Shown here: positions 23,129 to 34,180 of the stretch, piece by piece | Layout: each line of letters starts with the position of its first letter | Numbering within the stretch: position 1 is the stretch's first letter | Assembly: GCA_020746835.1 (NCBI GenBank) | Contig: JAGPNK010000001.1 | Coordinates: 124,001 to 188,000 of the forward strand | DNA length: 64,000 nucleotides | Direction: 5' to 3' | Source of the DNA: Stachybotrys elegans | Lineage: Eukaryota; Ascomycota; Sordariomycetes; Hypocreales; Stachybotryaceae | Notes under the pieces: model-generated | What the model saw: the letters and a program-made list of their open reading frames with translations, nothing else | Databases searched by the model: none | What the model was told of the DNA's origin: nothing | Translations under genes and position numbers: made by a program

Positions 23129-24751
23129 TCAGAGAGGAACACCACCCTCGGTATCCGAGTCTTCACTCATGCTAGGCTCGGCCGAACTAGAACGCATGTC
23201 AGGCAGCTGGGATTCAGACATGGTTCTTGACTGGCTTTGCTGTGGGGTTGTGCCGGGCGTATATAATTCGCCATACGCGTCGCCTGTGCTCACGCTCTCC
23301 ATATCCTCGGTGGACCCAAGATCGGATCTCATGCGGTTGAATTCGCTGGTAATACCCGTGACGGAGTCGGGATGCCAATCTGTCGGCGCAGCCCGCCACC
23401 TGATCTGTTCCAGCGTCTCCTTTCGTATATCGGCATTCATCTTGTTGAGGATCTCGAGTTGGTGCCTGTACTGGGGGTCCTGCTTGTCGAAAGCCCCAGA
23501 GGCGGGAGGCGCAAGTCCCGGCAGGCCCCATTGGAGCCATATCTTGTGATGAGACCTGGGGGTAACCCACGTCCCAGGATGGTGCCTAAAGTAGAGTAGA
23601 CAGCAGAAGCAGGCGGGCTTGCTGCAGCCAATGTAGGGATCCCTGTCGACAAAGGTGAGGCCTTTCTGGTAAAAGTGCTCGAGAATCTGGATTTCGGCAT
23701 GGACTCGCGGCTTGAGGCCGTTCTGGTAGGCGTCCTTGACACGCTCCAGGATGTTGTATCTTGTGTCGAGGTGCCTGAGTGACTCGAGATGCTCCGGCAG
23801 CATGGGAGACTGCGCGGGCAGCATGCGCGTGACGATGCCCTCGATTGTGGTCTTGGAATCCATCTCGGGCACCACCGGTGGCAAGCCCGGGTCGACCTGC
23901 TGCACATTCTGAACAAGAGACAGATGAGGCAGAATGGCCAGGTCCTCGAGCAGCTGCTTGGGCGCGCGAACGTGGCATGCCAGCCGCCCGAGGCAATGCC
24001 TAAACTTGGCAAAGGCCGTCTTTGGATCCTCCAGACCCGTCTCGTTGGCTGCCTGGTCCATCCGTCGCTCGAGGTCCTGCAGCTCATCTGCATGTCGGCG
24101 GTCGTAGGCAAACAGGGGGACCTCCAGATTGTCAAGCTCGGAGAACTTGTCCAGCCAGTGGAGGAGAAGCTTGACTATTCAACATTAGGCAAATTCATCA
24201 TCGGGTTGGTACGACAAACCGTCATTCCCCTTGCCGAGAAACCGTTCCATCTCATTGATTGACTTGCAGAGCAACGTCGTTTCTTTGCGAACCCTGGGCT
24301 TGGCAAAAAGTATGGCCTCATTGATGAAGCGATCCTCTGCCAGCGTCTTCTCTTGGTCTTGAAACCTCATGATGCGTCTTACAGCGCTAAAGACGCCCCG
24401 CAGGAAATCGCAGTTCTTTTGTGCGGCCGCCCCGTTGGAAGCTATCCATAGGGTTATCCCAGCGGCAGTCAGCTCAAACCCCGTGGCGGATGTCGTAGTG
24501 CCTCCCTTTTCCGTGTCGCAGAGGTAGGCGAGGTTATCTTGGATCCGCCGTCGTCGCGACCGGCTGTCGAGGAGGACATCGGGCCTATCGGGCGGGGCCC
24601 TCGTCTTTCCCAGGGCCTCGAGGAGAATCAAGGGCTCATAGAAGCGGTGAAGCAGCCGCGTGTACGGATTTTGACGGATCCCTGGCTGCCGGCCTGGACT
24701 CGTCGGCGAGACGGGCGCAAACATATTGCAGTTCAGATGCGCAGCAAGCAT
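23129..24751 (-). CDS. OTT_1508-type fungal deaminase-fold protein
   Basis: Two exons, 24751-24220 and 24174-23129 (525 residues); the 45-nt intron with GTTTGT donor is inferred because it joins the frames cleanly. Residues about 336-369 carry a zinc deaminase signature: HAEIQILEHF (His336, Glu338) followed by YIGCSKPACFCC (Cys361, Cys366, Cys369). This order and the GxSKxxC spacing match the OTT_1508-like deaminase family, common in fungi and traced by others to bacterial conflict-system deaminases. The N-terminal ~200 residues are helical and family-specific; the C-terminal ~100 are Ser-rich and acidic (EPSMSEDSDTEGG). Substrate is unknown for fungal members. An alternative start is the Met nine codons further in. 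Confidence 0.85.
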
Positions 24752-25382
24752 GAACGAGGACGAGTAGCTGACAGCTGTCCAGGTTCAAATAAGGCACATC
24801 GAATGGTTCGCCCAAACCCCGCCCATGCCCAGCGTTGACGCCTGAAGTCGGGGGATGACGTCCCACCCATCCGCTACCACAATTCCCTGCTGCAACATAA
24901 TTGCAGAAAGCATTTAATCCATCTGTTCACCTGCGCAATATTAGAGATATTCTGGATGAGTTGGGTTGAGTCACGAGTGACGAGGAAAAGGGCTCCTACC
25001 GGCAGACTGTACTCCAAAAACGACTCATCGTAAACCACGGCTAGACGGAAAGGACTCATCGCAAACCTCGACTAGACCGACCGTGCAGGACTTGGATGAG
25101 CAGCACCTCGATTGACGAAGCGATGATGTTCCAAGCTCTCGCATCTTCTTGTTTGCGAGTCCCACTTTTCCACCTGACGGACTTTCGGAGGAGTTGTCAT
25201 TTTCACCAGATTTGGTGCGAATCTGCAAAGCCCGAAATCCGAGCTTCATACAAGAGATTACAATAAACGGCGTATAAAAGGCTCGGGGTGATGTTAGATC
25301 TGTACAATTCACATCTTTGCATTCATCTATTAGATCCAATTCAAACTTACCTTCATCCATCTTGACTTCATTCCTCGTCATC
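24752..25382 (+). promoter_or_regulatory. Divergent intergenic region with TATA at 25273-25279
   Basis: TATAAAA at 25273-25279 is about 105 bp before the ATG of the dehydrogenase gene. No clear element was found for the deaminase gene. Near 25026-25078 the words GACTCATCG and AACC-CGACTAGACC-type segments recur, a small direct duplication (ACTCATCGTAAACCACGGCTAGAC-like and ACTCATCGCAAACCTCGACTAGAC-like). Confidence 0.5.
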
Positions 25383-26473
25383 ATGACTGCACGCGACTTC
25401 ACTAAGCTGCTCCGTGAGCTGCCTATCCTCGCTACCAAAGAGTACTGCCGTGGAAAGACGTTCATCGTCACTGGCGCCAATGTCGGGCTCGGCCGCGAAG
25501 CCTCTCGCCACCTGGTTTCTCTCGAAGCCTCCCGTGTCATCATGGCTGTGCGCAACGTGTCGGCCGGCGAGGAAGCCAAAGCCAGCATCGAGGCATCTAC
25601 TGGTGTCGGCGGCGTGGCCCAGGTTTGGAAGCTTGACCTCTCCAGCTACGATTCGGTCAAGGCGTTTGCGGCCAAGGCCGTGAGCGAGCTGGACCGCATC
25701 GATGCGTGCATTCATAATGCCGCCGTTGCTGAGACCAAGAATGTTGTCGCCGAGGGCCATTTCATTGGCATCACGGTCAACGTGATTGGCACTCATCTTC
25801 TCGGGATGCTGCTGTTCCCCAAGATGAAGGAGGATGCCAAAAAGTTCAATAGCACGCCGCACATGGCTTTCGTCTCCAGCGGCGCGGGTTTCGGAGAGGG
25901 CATGAAGGAGGCATTCGACGCCATGCAAGACGATCCCATTTCCGGCATTGACCGAGGCACTGTTCCGTTCACCATAACGTGAGTCGCCCGATAAGTCGCC
26001 CGACAATAGTGTAGTGGTGCTGACGTCTCAGTTATCCAATTACCAAACTTCTCGAGACCTTGTCCGTCCGACATCTGGCCAGGCTCCTACCCGTGTCCGA
26101 CACTGGCGTCATTATCAATATCGTTTGTCCCGGAATTTGCGAGACCGAGCTAGGACGACACTCACCTCCCGAGTTCAAGGACCATCTCCAGCATCTTCAC
26201 AAGACCGTTGGGCGCACCGCAGACCACGGAAGCCGCACTCTTTTGCATGGCGCGGTTGCTGGCGTCGACAGCCATGGAAGATATCTGGACACGTGCGAAT
26301 TTGGAGAGTATGTGATTCCATTCGTTGCATAGCTTCGCTAACTGTGTAGGAAATACATCCCAACTTGGGTTACTGAAGGTGATGGTCCTGAGAAGGAAAA
26401 GAGGGTTTGGGACTTGATTGCTGCGCAGCTCGAGAGCATCGAGCCGGGATGTGTCTCGCAGGTCATTAACTAG
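25383..26473 (+). CDS. Short-chain dehydrogenase/reductase
   Basis: Three exons, 25383-25978, 26032-26307 and 26350-26473 (331 residues). Classical SDR features are present: the cofactor loop TGANVGLG at residues 30-37, the NAA motif (CIHNAAVAE), the catalytic Ser in MAFVSSGAG and Tyr200-x-x-x-Lys204 in YPITKLLE, rebuilt across the first intron. PGICETELGRH follows as in SDRs of the retinol-dehydrogenase/WW-oxidoreductase type. It probably oxidises or reduces an alcohol/carbonyl with NAD(P). Its stop codon lies inside the coding end of the convergent neighbour. Confidence 0.88.
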
Positions 26474-28012
26474 TTCTCAATAGCCTCTGCCATAGAGAAC
26501 AAGCTGGCCCGTCGTGCAAGGAAGCCACCCACGGAAACTTGGACACGACGGGAGCAGCATCTTCCCATGCTTCCAAGCCCAATCTCGCTGAGAGGTGTTG
26601 AAGACTCGGCATAAACCAATCCTCGTCCGAGGGCCCCATGAGTTTCGCGGCATTCGCCATGAGCAGAACCCATAGCAGTGCTTCATCAAGAACCCTCCCA
26701 TCAAACCTGTGGCCCCCACCAAAGTCGTGTAGCACGGCAATGACGAGCTGCGGTAGAAAGGGGTTCTCAATGACCCTCCCCCCGATGCCCAGAAATGTCA
26801 TGATGAACATGATCATGCCCGCATGCATCGCCTTGTCTATACGGTTGTCGAGTAGAGGCCGTGAGAGAGGACAGACTTGGATAAGGCGATAGCCCAGCAG
26901 CATTAAATGGCAGTGTAACGTGTCGATGCGGATCTTGTTACTGCGTGAGGCAGTAGCAGTGATCATCCGGCCGAACTGGGCAGTGTCTATTAGCAAGCTG
27001 CGGAGCTCCGGCTTCAGCTGTCCCAATAAGGGTGCAGGCACGTGGGATTCCATGTCTTCCTCTCCGTGCTCGGTGGGCCCAATAATGTCTTGACTGTTTA
27101 GCAAAACATCGTCTACCGCATACCGCGTAGCAGTGCCCAAGAAGAGAGCCCAGTCAAAGTCGACTCTGTACCGGTCAGTTGACGTTACGGAAGCACTGCG
27201 GATAAAATACCTAAAGATCTTCTGCGTGAAAGTAGCGTCTTTCCGGGTCATGGCGGCGATACCGCCACGCAGTTGCACCATGCGATGCAGCCCATCGAGG
27301 TGGATGTGTCCCTCCCGCGAATGGCCAGCGGCAAACTCGTACTTGGCCATGGATACTATCGTTGCGATGTTTTGGTCCGAGACGGCATCGTCAGTGCCCT
27401 TTGACAATCGTGAGTTGAGCAAATGGATGGCTTTGGCGACGTGGCCAAGAGCGTCGGGTATATCCTCGGGTACAGGCGCTACTCTGTTTGTCGCTAGGAT
27501 GGAGATGGCTATGGTACAGTGGAAGTCTAATACTGTGAGAAACAGCCATCGACCGCCTTTGGCACTTACAAGCTTCGTCGGTGAACACCAGCTGTGTCCA
27601 GATGCTCGGGGCTCTTAGCGCCTCGAGATCGACCACATACTCCAGTCCCGGCATGGACGCATACTTTTGGAATGTGATAAAGGCTGCAAAGTCAGCTCTG
27701 CCAACAGGCACACAAGGTACATGACCTACTATTGTGGACATGGCGCCTTAAACGAGGCGTGCTCCTTGCAACGGGCAGGGAATATGGCGGCAGGGAGAAG
27801 GTGTCGATGGGTCCTGAGCCTATGTGCACCTCTTCCAAGACGTCTTCGCCTGCGGGGGCTCTTGCTTCAATTGTCGATGGTTGAGCGAGCTTCCTGCGAC
27901 CCCGGTTCAGATGCCTACGGCCGACATTCTTGCCTGTAGCCGCGTGTTCTCTGATGCGCCTCCTAGTGGCGACATCGATCGGGGCATTATTGTTGATGAA
28001 TACGAAACTCAT
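26466..28012 (-). CDS. Fungal-specific regulatory protein (Fungal_trans_2-like), no Zn cluster seen
   Basis: Three exons, 28012-27730, 27683-27570 and 27526-26466 (485 residues). The start MSFVFINNNAPIDVATRRRIREHAA and the later VDLEALRAPSIWTQLVFTDEAYFHCTIAIS and VSMAKYEFAAGHSREGHIHLDGLHRMVQLRGG are characteristic of the large Fungal_trans_2/DUF3468 family. Members with this start commonly lack the Zn2Cys6 DNA-binding domain, as here, so direct DNA binding is uncertain. It is likely nuclear and regulatory. The second intron phase was checked; the total is divisible by three. It converges on the dehydrogenase gene and shares 8 bp of coding sequence with it. Confidence 0.78.
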
Positions 28013-29189
28013 GGCTATGTGTTGGGTGAGTTGAAATGCGGTGAGATTGCGGACTTGGACTTAGGGCAGGCTTACCATCCCAGTCATCAATGACTGCCTT
28101 CCCAAACCGGTATTGCATGACGTTTGCACAGCCTGATTACTTACGACAAAGCTTTTGCAATCTTAATATACGGAATTAGCTGGCACTGGCATACGCTTTT
28201 GAACGGCTCCGTCAAACTGTCCCAGAAGCTTGTTCTATCGGTCCGTTTTGCGTCAAATGAGCAAGACTTAATCTTGAACCTGGTTCAGGGTGTCGGACGA
28301 TCACAACCTTGTGCTGGTGCCTAGGTGCGGCGTCGGATTTCTTGGCCAATGGAGCAAGCACCAACAAGAGAACCCAAGGAACTGACCTATGTCAGTTCTT
28401 TGTGCACGCTGCGGCTCGTTCGGATTAACGTCTATGACAGACCTGTCACGCTTCGGGCTGTGCGATGAGTCAACCCGAAGTCCAGGTGTCATGTTCCCTC
28501 GTCGACCGCCATCAGACTGCCAGCCAGCCCACGAACAGCTGGATAAGTCTGGCCCAAACCGAGACCCTGGCACCAGTAACGATCGCTGTCGCCGGCTGAT
28601 ATCGTGTGAGGAGGGCGGTTGAGGAGTTGAACAAGGCTTCCGTCAAACGATGGTACGCGTCATTATTGTACCCATTTCTTGTGGCTGGGTAGCCGTTGGG
28701 TACACTGAATGTGCTGTTCTGTGGTGCGAGGAGAGCGGTCGAGAATTGTACGTCATGGAGGGGGGAAGAGTCGAGTGGTGTGGAAAGAACATCCATTAAA
28801 GCAGTCGGACTATCGGGCAAGGAAAGAACCCGTCCAACCTGCGATCGCCGAACAATCACGTGCAACACGAACGGACTTCACCTCATGGCACATGCGGAGG
28901 ATGCAAACAAAGGCGCCGTTCAGCAACTTGGGATGAGGCGAGAGCTTAGGCCACCTCGCCATATCTATATAAACCCGGCTTCCTCCCACCCAAGACACTT
29001 TTCCCCCATCACCTCGCTTCGTCTATCATCGCATTGGCTAGACTGAAAAGCCTCCGACGGTGACGAATGCGAGTGTCACCAGCGAGCCGACCGTGTGGAT
29101 AAATTCACCTGGTTCTGACGGCCGAATTTCGATACCTTCGCCACATTCGACTTCTTTCATGCGCCTCGCACGTCAAGCCCACCGCCCCA
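28013..29189. other. Gene-poor stretch with an orphan core promoter at 28961-29030
   Basis: No convincing gene. On the minus strand 28512-28868 has an open frame with Asn-x-Ser/Thr sites and a hydrophobic end (WARLIQLFVGWLAV) but no family and no good start; it is only a weak candidate. At 28966-28973 TATATAAA is followed by a pyrimidine-rich leader (CTTCCTCCCACCC), the form of a normal plus-strand fungal promoter, yet the first ATG downstream (about 29067) opens only a very short frame. Confidence 0.4.
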
Positions 29190-29415
29190 TTCGCCGATAA
29201 CGCACTGTTGGAGAGAATGCCGGCACAAGACTGTCCGAGACCTTCGCCGCCATCCAACTCCCCTGTGGATAGTGTACATGGTCTTTCCACCTTCAGATGG
29301 TCGCGGTTCTCGACACCGACAACGCACTGTCGAGAAAGAATGCCGGGATGAGACCGTCCGAGACCTTCGCCGCGATGCATCCCCCTGTGGGCAGTGCACA
29401 TGGTCTTTCCGCCGT
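29190..29415. repeat. Imperfect tandem repeat, two copies, period 122 bp
   Basis: CGCACTGT begins comparable positions at 29201 and 29323. Each copy continues with GAAnGAATGCCGG, GTCCGAGACCTTCGCCGC, CCCCTGTGG and CATGGTCTTTCC. The copies differ at scattered sites, so the duplication is old. No coding frame is preserved through both. Confidence 0.8.
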
Positions 29416-30503
29416 CCCCCTGGTCCCATCATAGGGTTGTCGGTTGAAGCGGAGTCGCGATAGGTGTAGACGGTGAGGACCTGGTAACAGCTGTTCTTCG
29501 CTGGCCAACAGATATCCCCCTAACCTACGGGGAGTCGGGTGCTCTCCGTTGGCCAGATTGCAAAACGACTGGCTCGTCCGTGTGCCCAAAGACTCTGCAG
29601 CATGACGCAGAGTCAATGGTCCCGAACCAACGTTCGCCGGCGGGGGACGTTGAATTGTCATGGTCGGTTGCCTTCGTCTCCCGCCGATGAGCAAATGTCT
29701 CTTGTCCACTGGCCGGCAGAAATGGGCGACTTGGATCCCCGGGCAAAAGCCAAGCCATCACTCGACCCGGGTCGTAATCCTGCCGCTCGATCCAGGTCGT
29801 AATCCTGCCTCTTGATCCTCGGTCTTTGGTATGAAGCGCTACAAGTTACCCAATAGAGTTCTCTGAGAACAACCGGCACTCAGACAGTCAATGCCGCCCG
29901 TCATATGATTCTGACACCGTCGCTGCCTTCCCGTGATCTCTCGGGGTCTTTGTACCGCCAGGTACGGGCTCTTGTCCCGGTCGAGACGGAGAGATACACC
30001 GCTCTATCCATATGTCAGACTTGACGCCGAGCATCACACTAGGGAGAACAGGGACATGATTCTAGATAAGGAACATCAGGGAAATCACGCACGATAGTAC
30101 ATACAAGCAATAAATAATATAGCCGTATTCCACAGCCATTAAATGAACCGGCAGTACACGCATCATACGCGTGAGGGTGGTTCTCGCATGCACGTGATAC
30201 CAAGAACCATTCCCCGTAGTTCTACTTCAAGAGTGAAAACGCATTATGCGCTTGAGTTAGCCTTGTACTGTCTAGAAAGAGTTTACTTTGATGGAGCTTG
30301 TCTGTCAATTCGGAACTATGTCGAGAAACGATAGTCGAAACCTTAACTCTCCTCGACTGTAAATCACGCGCGGTTGCAACCACAACAGGCCAGAGCACTT
30401 CCCCTGCCACCCACTGAGACATGCCAGGATGCCGTAAGAGCCGAAGAGCCCACCCAGATGGTAACATGTGCTGGACTGGCAAGGATGTCAGCAAAGGGTC
30501 AGA
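29416..30503. other. Gene-poor stretch
   Basis: No gene recognised. A short direct repeat, TCGTAATCCTGCC, occurs twice near 29772-29808 within a CTCGAYCC.GG unit. Base composition is ordinary, with no sign of heavy AT conversion. Confidence 0.4.
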
Positions 30504-30528
30504 GCCTCACGGAACCTTTCCGTGAGGC
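30504..30528. repeat. Perfect 11-bp-stem hairpin, 3-nt loop
   Basis: GCCTCACGGAA is followed by CCT and the exact reverse complement TTCCGTGAGGC. It lies in a gene-free stretch; a terminator, a protein-binding palindrome or chance are all possible. Confidence 0.7.
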
Positions 30529-32938
30529 ACTTATGAACATGTCTCGGCCGGGATTTTCCCGACGGGGTTGAGGAATAATACAAATATGCTAATTCTCGGA
30601 ATAGCACTCCATATCGGGCCTTTTGTAGTTGTAAACATGGCGGGGATACAGGGACTGGACGGAGGATCAGGTTCGACTCGGCCGTAGCAGGGTTCGTCCA
30701 GCCGTGAAGCCTGGTAAACTGGGTCATGTGGGACCAAAACAAGCGGCCGTACTCCATACATCCTTTGGAGTTAATTAGTCCAGGGACCTAACCACGGCGT
30801 TAGTTCGGGACCTTGAGCCGAGCTGTCGAGCACGGATAGGGAGCCACGTTTTGCTAGGGGTGGGCTTGGACTGGACACCATTCGGTTGTTGGAATGCAAT
30901 TTCGAAGAATTCGAAAATAGATCCTCGCGCTCGGGCTATGCCGGTGTAATGGAGCCGAGGGGACAGAAATGGTGCCGGGTCCAAATATTTACTGCTAGCT
31001 GTAAGGGGTATAGGGGAACTGAAGACCGGATATGCCAAGGGGACGGGTCACGGCAGGGCAGGGGCAGACGGTTTCTCCACAACATGCACAAGCATCCTTG
31101 GATGCAGTCCAGCAAGGCGAGAGGAGAACCGGTTCAGGCACCTTTGAACTTGGGTACGCTCGTGGATCCTCGGCAGCGCGCCGAGCTCGGCGATAGGATG
31201 AGCTGACTGCGGAGTTCGATGGAATCCAGCAAAGTAACTCGTCCACCATGTTTCTCTTTGTTTGTATTCTGTTCGACTCGTCTCGGAGGATCTTGTTGGT
31301 CTTGGTCTTTGGAGGGTTTTTGTCGTTCCCAGTCCTAGATCGGTCATGGGCGGCAGATCGAACGTCTTGGTTGTAGTTGTCAGGACGATAAGGCAGGCGT
31401 AAGAGCGTGTGCCTATGGCCTAGACAATGAAAAGAGAGACAACGGCTGGAAGAGCATTTCGGTCCGTCGTTTGCTCGGGAGTAGCGGATGAACCGAGGGA
31501 TTGCTTGAGTCAACTGACGTCGGAAGCGAGGGTAATTGATACCAGCGATTGAATTGATCGTGATATGACCCGGACCTGTAAATAGGAGCCTGGACATAAG
31601 AACCTGTAAATAATAGGAACCTGTAAATAGGAAACTGTAAACAGGATGGAGATTTCGAGGATGCCTGATGATAATGATATCGAATCAATAAATGGTCCGG
31701 GCAGGCTGCGTGTATATTCAAGCTTACGTCGTCGGATTGAGTGAACATTGGTTGGCGAGTCGTTATTTCCAGTCTGTCCGCGCTGTATTGGTTGAGCGGG
31801 AAGTAAATCAAGATGATTAACAGCAGATAAGGTTGATCGAGGGGAATCAGCAGACGACTCTAATGGAGACGGTCCCGTGACATCATCTCAAAAAGGAAAT
31901 CCGTTTAATCAACTGGAAGGATCTGCGGAGATGCCGCCCTACAGCTTCCCAAAGGAAACTTTGAGAGAATCTCGGTCCTTGTCGAGCTGAGACGGCATAT
32001 AACCCCGCAGATCGTATATGCATAACGAGTCGGAGCCGACGGCGCTAATTGGAGCCCCTTCGGGTACGCGAGCCGGAGTTTAGGTCGTCGATGCTGCGTC
32101 GGGTGTAAAGGGACGCTCTCGTGGCCGAGGCTGAGCCCAAGCCCCTGCAGAGCCTTCGCGCCTACCCGACCAACCAAGCAACCGCGTCCAAGGCATCAGC
32201 CCTACACACAGGCCCTCCAAGTAATCCCAGCTTTGGTGATGGGCGTTTGACGTCAGTTGGCACGCGATTAAAGGTGAGGGGCATGATCGACAGCAGGACC
32301 TCTGCCCACTTCGGTGGGATGGCCGATATGGGGAGAAAGAATCAATGATATGCACCAGTGCGTGTGGGAGGGGGGATGGGAGGGAGGATGGGGAGACATC
32401 AGTTAGTTATACAAAGATAGCGACACACCTTACGAGAGCAAGACGGTTTCATTCATCAATGAAGCCAACTTGGTTGCATCATGGTGGTGTTGACATCACC
32501 AATCAAAGGACGGAGGTTGTGCTGCGAGCAGGGATTGAACGAGAACGAGAGCGTCTAACCGAATCCAGCAGGGTCCCTGGCGGAGAGTGGTGGCGTCTGA
32601 AGCTGATTATGGTGGGTGTCTTTATTTTTAACATATAATACTGATACATGCAAATACCAGACAGCCTTGTACTCCTGTGTAGCGGAGCAGGGAGGGGCAA
32701 ACAAGTACAGAAGTAAAGAAGAGAAGAATAGAAGACATGGAGATAAGAATCCCTGCAATCACCAGATGTACCGTTCCCTGTGCGCCGACCATTTCCTAAA
32801 TGTCCTCTATGCCAACGCAGTCAATCGCTTTCAAATGGGGTATATCCTGCGCCGAGAGCAGCAGGCGTGGCAAGGTGCCGTATGTATGAAGAAAAGAAAC
32901 GGGACCTCGTCAAGTTCGTCGTTCGTCGTTGTCGTTTG
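30529..32938. other. Gene-poor stretch with short TAAATAGG repeats
   Basis: No gene recognised on either strand. CCTGTAAATAGGA-type words occur three to four times at about 31573-31640. The segment nearest 32938 is the 3' flank of the Zn2Cys6 gene. Confidence 0.4.
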
Positions 32939-34180
32939 TCATTCGTATCCGTAGGGTGGAGGGAAGCCGGGCAGCAAGGAGTCGAGCCCAACCTGCTGGC
33001 GGCACCAGTTGGTGACGGCATCCCACTCCGGGCTGTGGCCAATGAGCTCGGTAGACAGCTCCTCGACCATCTTGGTTCCCGAGAAGCGCTTCCACCACAT
33101 GCCGTCCATGCCACTCATGAGGACACCAAAGTGCAGGAAGAGGAGGAGCATAAAGGGCTCCTCCTGGCGCAGCTCCTCGCGGAAGTCGCCGTCGGCGTGC
33201 AGCACCCACGAGGCGGCGCACAGCTCTCTCCTGTAGATGGTCTCGAGCCCCTGTATTGCCTTTTCCAGCACGACGTGGCGGTAGCTGCCCGGCTCGACGA
33301 CCTGGGCGAGCAGTCCACGCAGGACGGCGGCTTGGGGCCAGACCTCGCCCGTGCCGAGCTGCGGCTCGAGCAGGTCCATGGCGTCGACCAGCGGGCTTTG
33401 GCCGATCCACTGGCGGCTGTGCTTGATGACGGAGCCGATGCCCTTGAGGAAGTCGACGATTCGTAAAACAGACTTGGCCGGCAGCTCCGTTTCGTCGTCG
33501 CGGCCAAAGGGCAGGAAGGGCGAGACGGTGCCGGAGACCATGATGAGCAGCGAGCAGGCGTAGATGGCGTCGCTGTTGTCCGGCGATATGAGCCTCAGGG
33601 CAGCTCGTAGGCCCGAAAAGCTCTGGTTGAGATGCTCGAGCGCGGCATGCACGAGCGGACGGGCGGCCACGCGTCCCTGCGCATCCGTGGCCAGGTGCAG
33701 CAGCGTAATGGCCATGACGGCGTGCCAGAGGAACTCGTGCCTGAGGGCCTCGCGGCCTACGTAGTCGCGGAACAGGTCGGCGCCGCGGACGGTAAAGGTT
33801 TTGCACGTCTCGGTGCACCAGTGGTGCATGAGTGCAGCGTCCGAGGCGGGTGGGAAGCTGGGCGGCTGCTCCGACAGGTTGGGCGGCTCAGACATGCGGA
33901 TGCTGGCTGATAAGCTGGAGCGCCTGGCGGCTTCGAGGCGCATGGCGGTGCCGCCGGGAGACGAGGACTCGAGCGAGGAGGCGTCGTCGACCGACGAGTG
34001 GCGCTGCCGGTCGTGATGCTGGTGCTGCTGCTGGAGGCCCTGCTGGCGCGAGAAGCAGCAGTCCTCGGAGCGCTGGGTGCAGTTTGTGCAGCGAGGCATC
34101 CTCTCGTCACACTTGACCCGACGCTTGCGGCACTGGTCGCACCCGAATCGCGACTTGCGGTGAGGTCGTTTCGGCGGCAT
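32939..34180 (-). CDS. Zn2Cys6 transcription factor, UPC2/ECM22-like
   Basis: Single exon, 413 residues. The ATG at 34180 is chosen because it directly precedes the DNA-binding domain (MPPKRPHRKSRFGCDQC); the frame is open further upstream without any domain. The six zinc ligands are Cys14, 17, 24, 31, 34 and 41 in CxxCx6Cx6CxxCx6C, preceded by a basic segment and followed by a Gln/His-rich linker. The rest (LMHHWCTETCKTF, HEFLWHAVMAITLLHLA, and the terminal WWKRFSGTKMVEELS) is the layout of UPC2/ECM22-type sterol-responsive regulators, which form a large, diverse family in moulds. Target genes cannot be inferred; the gene is isolated between two gene-poor stretches. Confidence 0.88.
   Translation of the reverse strand: MPPKRPHRKSRFGCDQCRKRRVKCDERMPRCTNCTQRSEDCCFSRQQGLQQQHQHHDRQRHSSVDDASSLESSSPGGTAMRLEAARRSSLSASIRMSEPPNLSEQPPSFPPASDAALMHHWCTETCKTFTVRGADLFRDYVGREALRHEFLWHAVMAITLLHLATDAQGRVAARPLVHAALEHLNQSFSGLRAALRLISPDNSDAIYACSLLIMVSGTVSPFLPFGRDDETELPAKSVLRIVDFLKGIGSVIKHSRQWIGQSPLVDAMDLLEPQLGTGEVWPQAAVLRGLLAQVVEPGSYRHVVLEKAIQGLETIYRRELCAASWVLHADGDFREELRQEEPFMLLLFLHFGVLMSGMDGMWWKRFSGTKMVEELSTELIGHSPEWDAVTNWCRQQVGLDSLLPGFPPPYGYE

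Noticed and set aside
19430..28012. Secondary-metabolite cluster (LaeA-like methyltransferase, dehydrogenase and regulator close together)
   Set aside because: No polyketide synthase, peptide synthetase, terpene cyclase or similar core enzyme is in the window.
29190..29415. CRISPR-like array
   Set aside because: Only two long diverged copies without spacers, and the organism is a eukaryote.
32780..33466. Plus-strand frame of 228 codons opposite the Zn2Cys6 gene
   Set aside because: No start context or domain; the minus strand carries the zinc-cluster protein.
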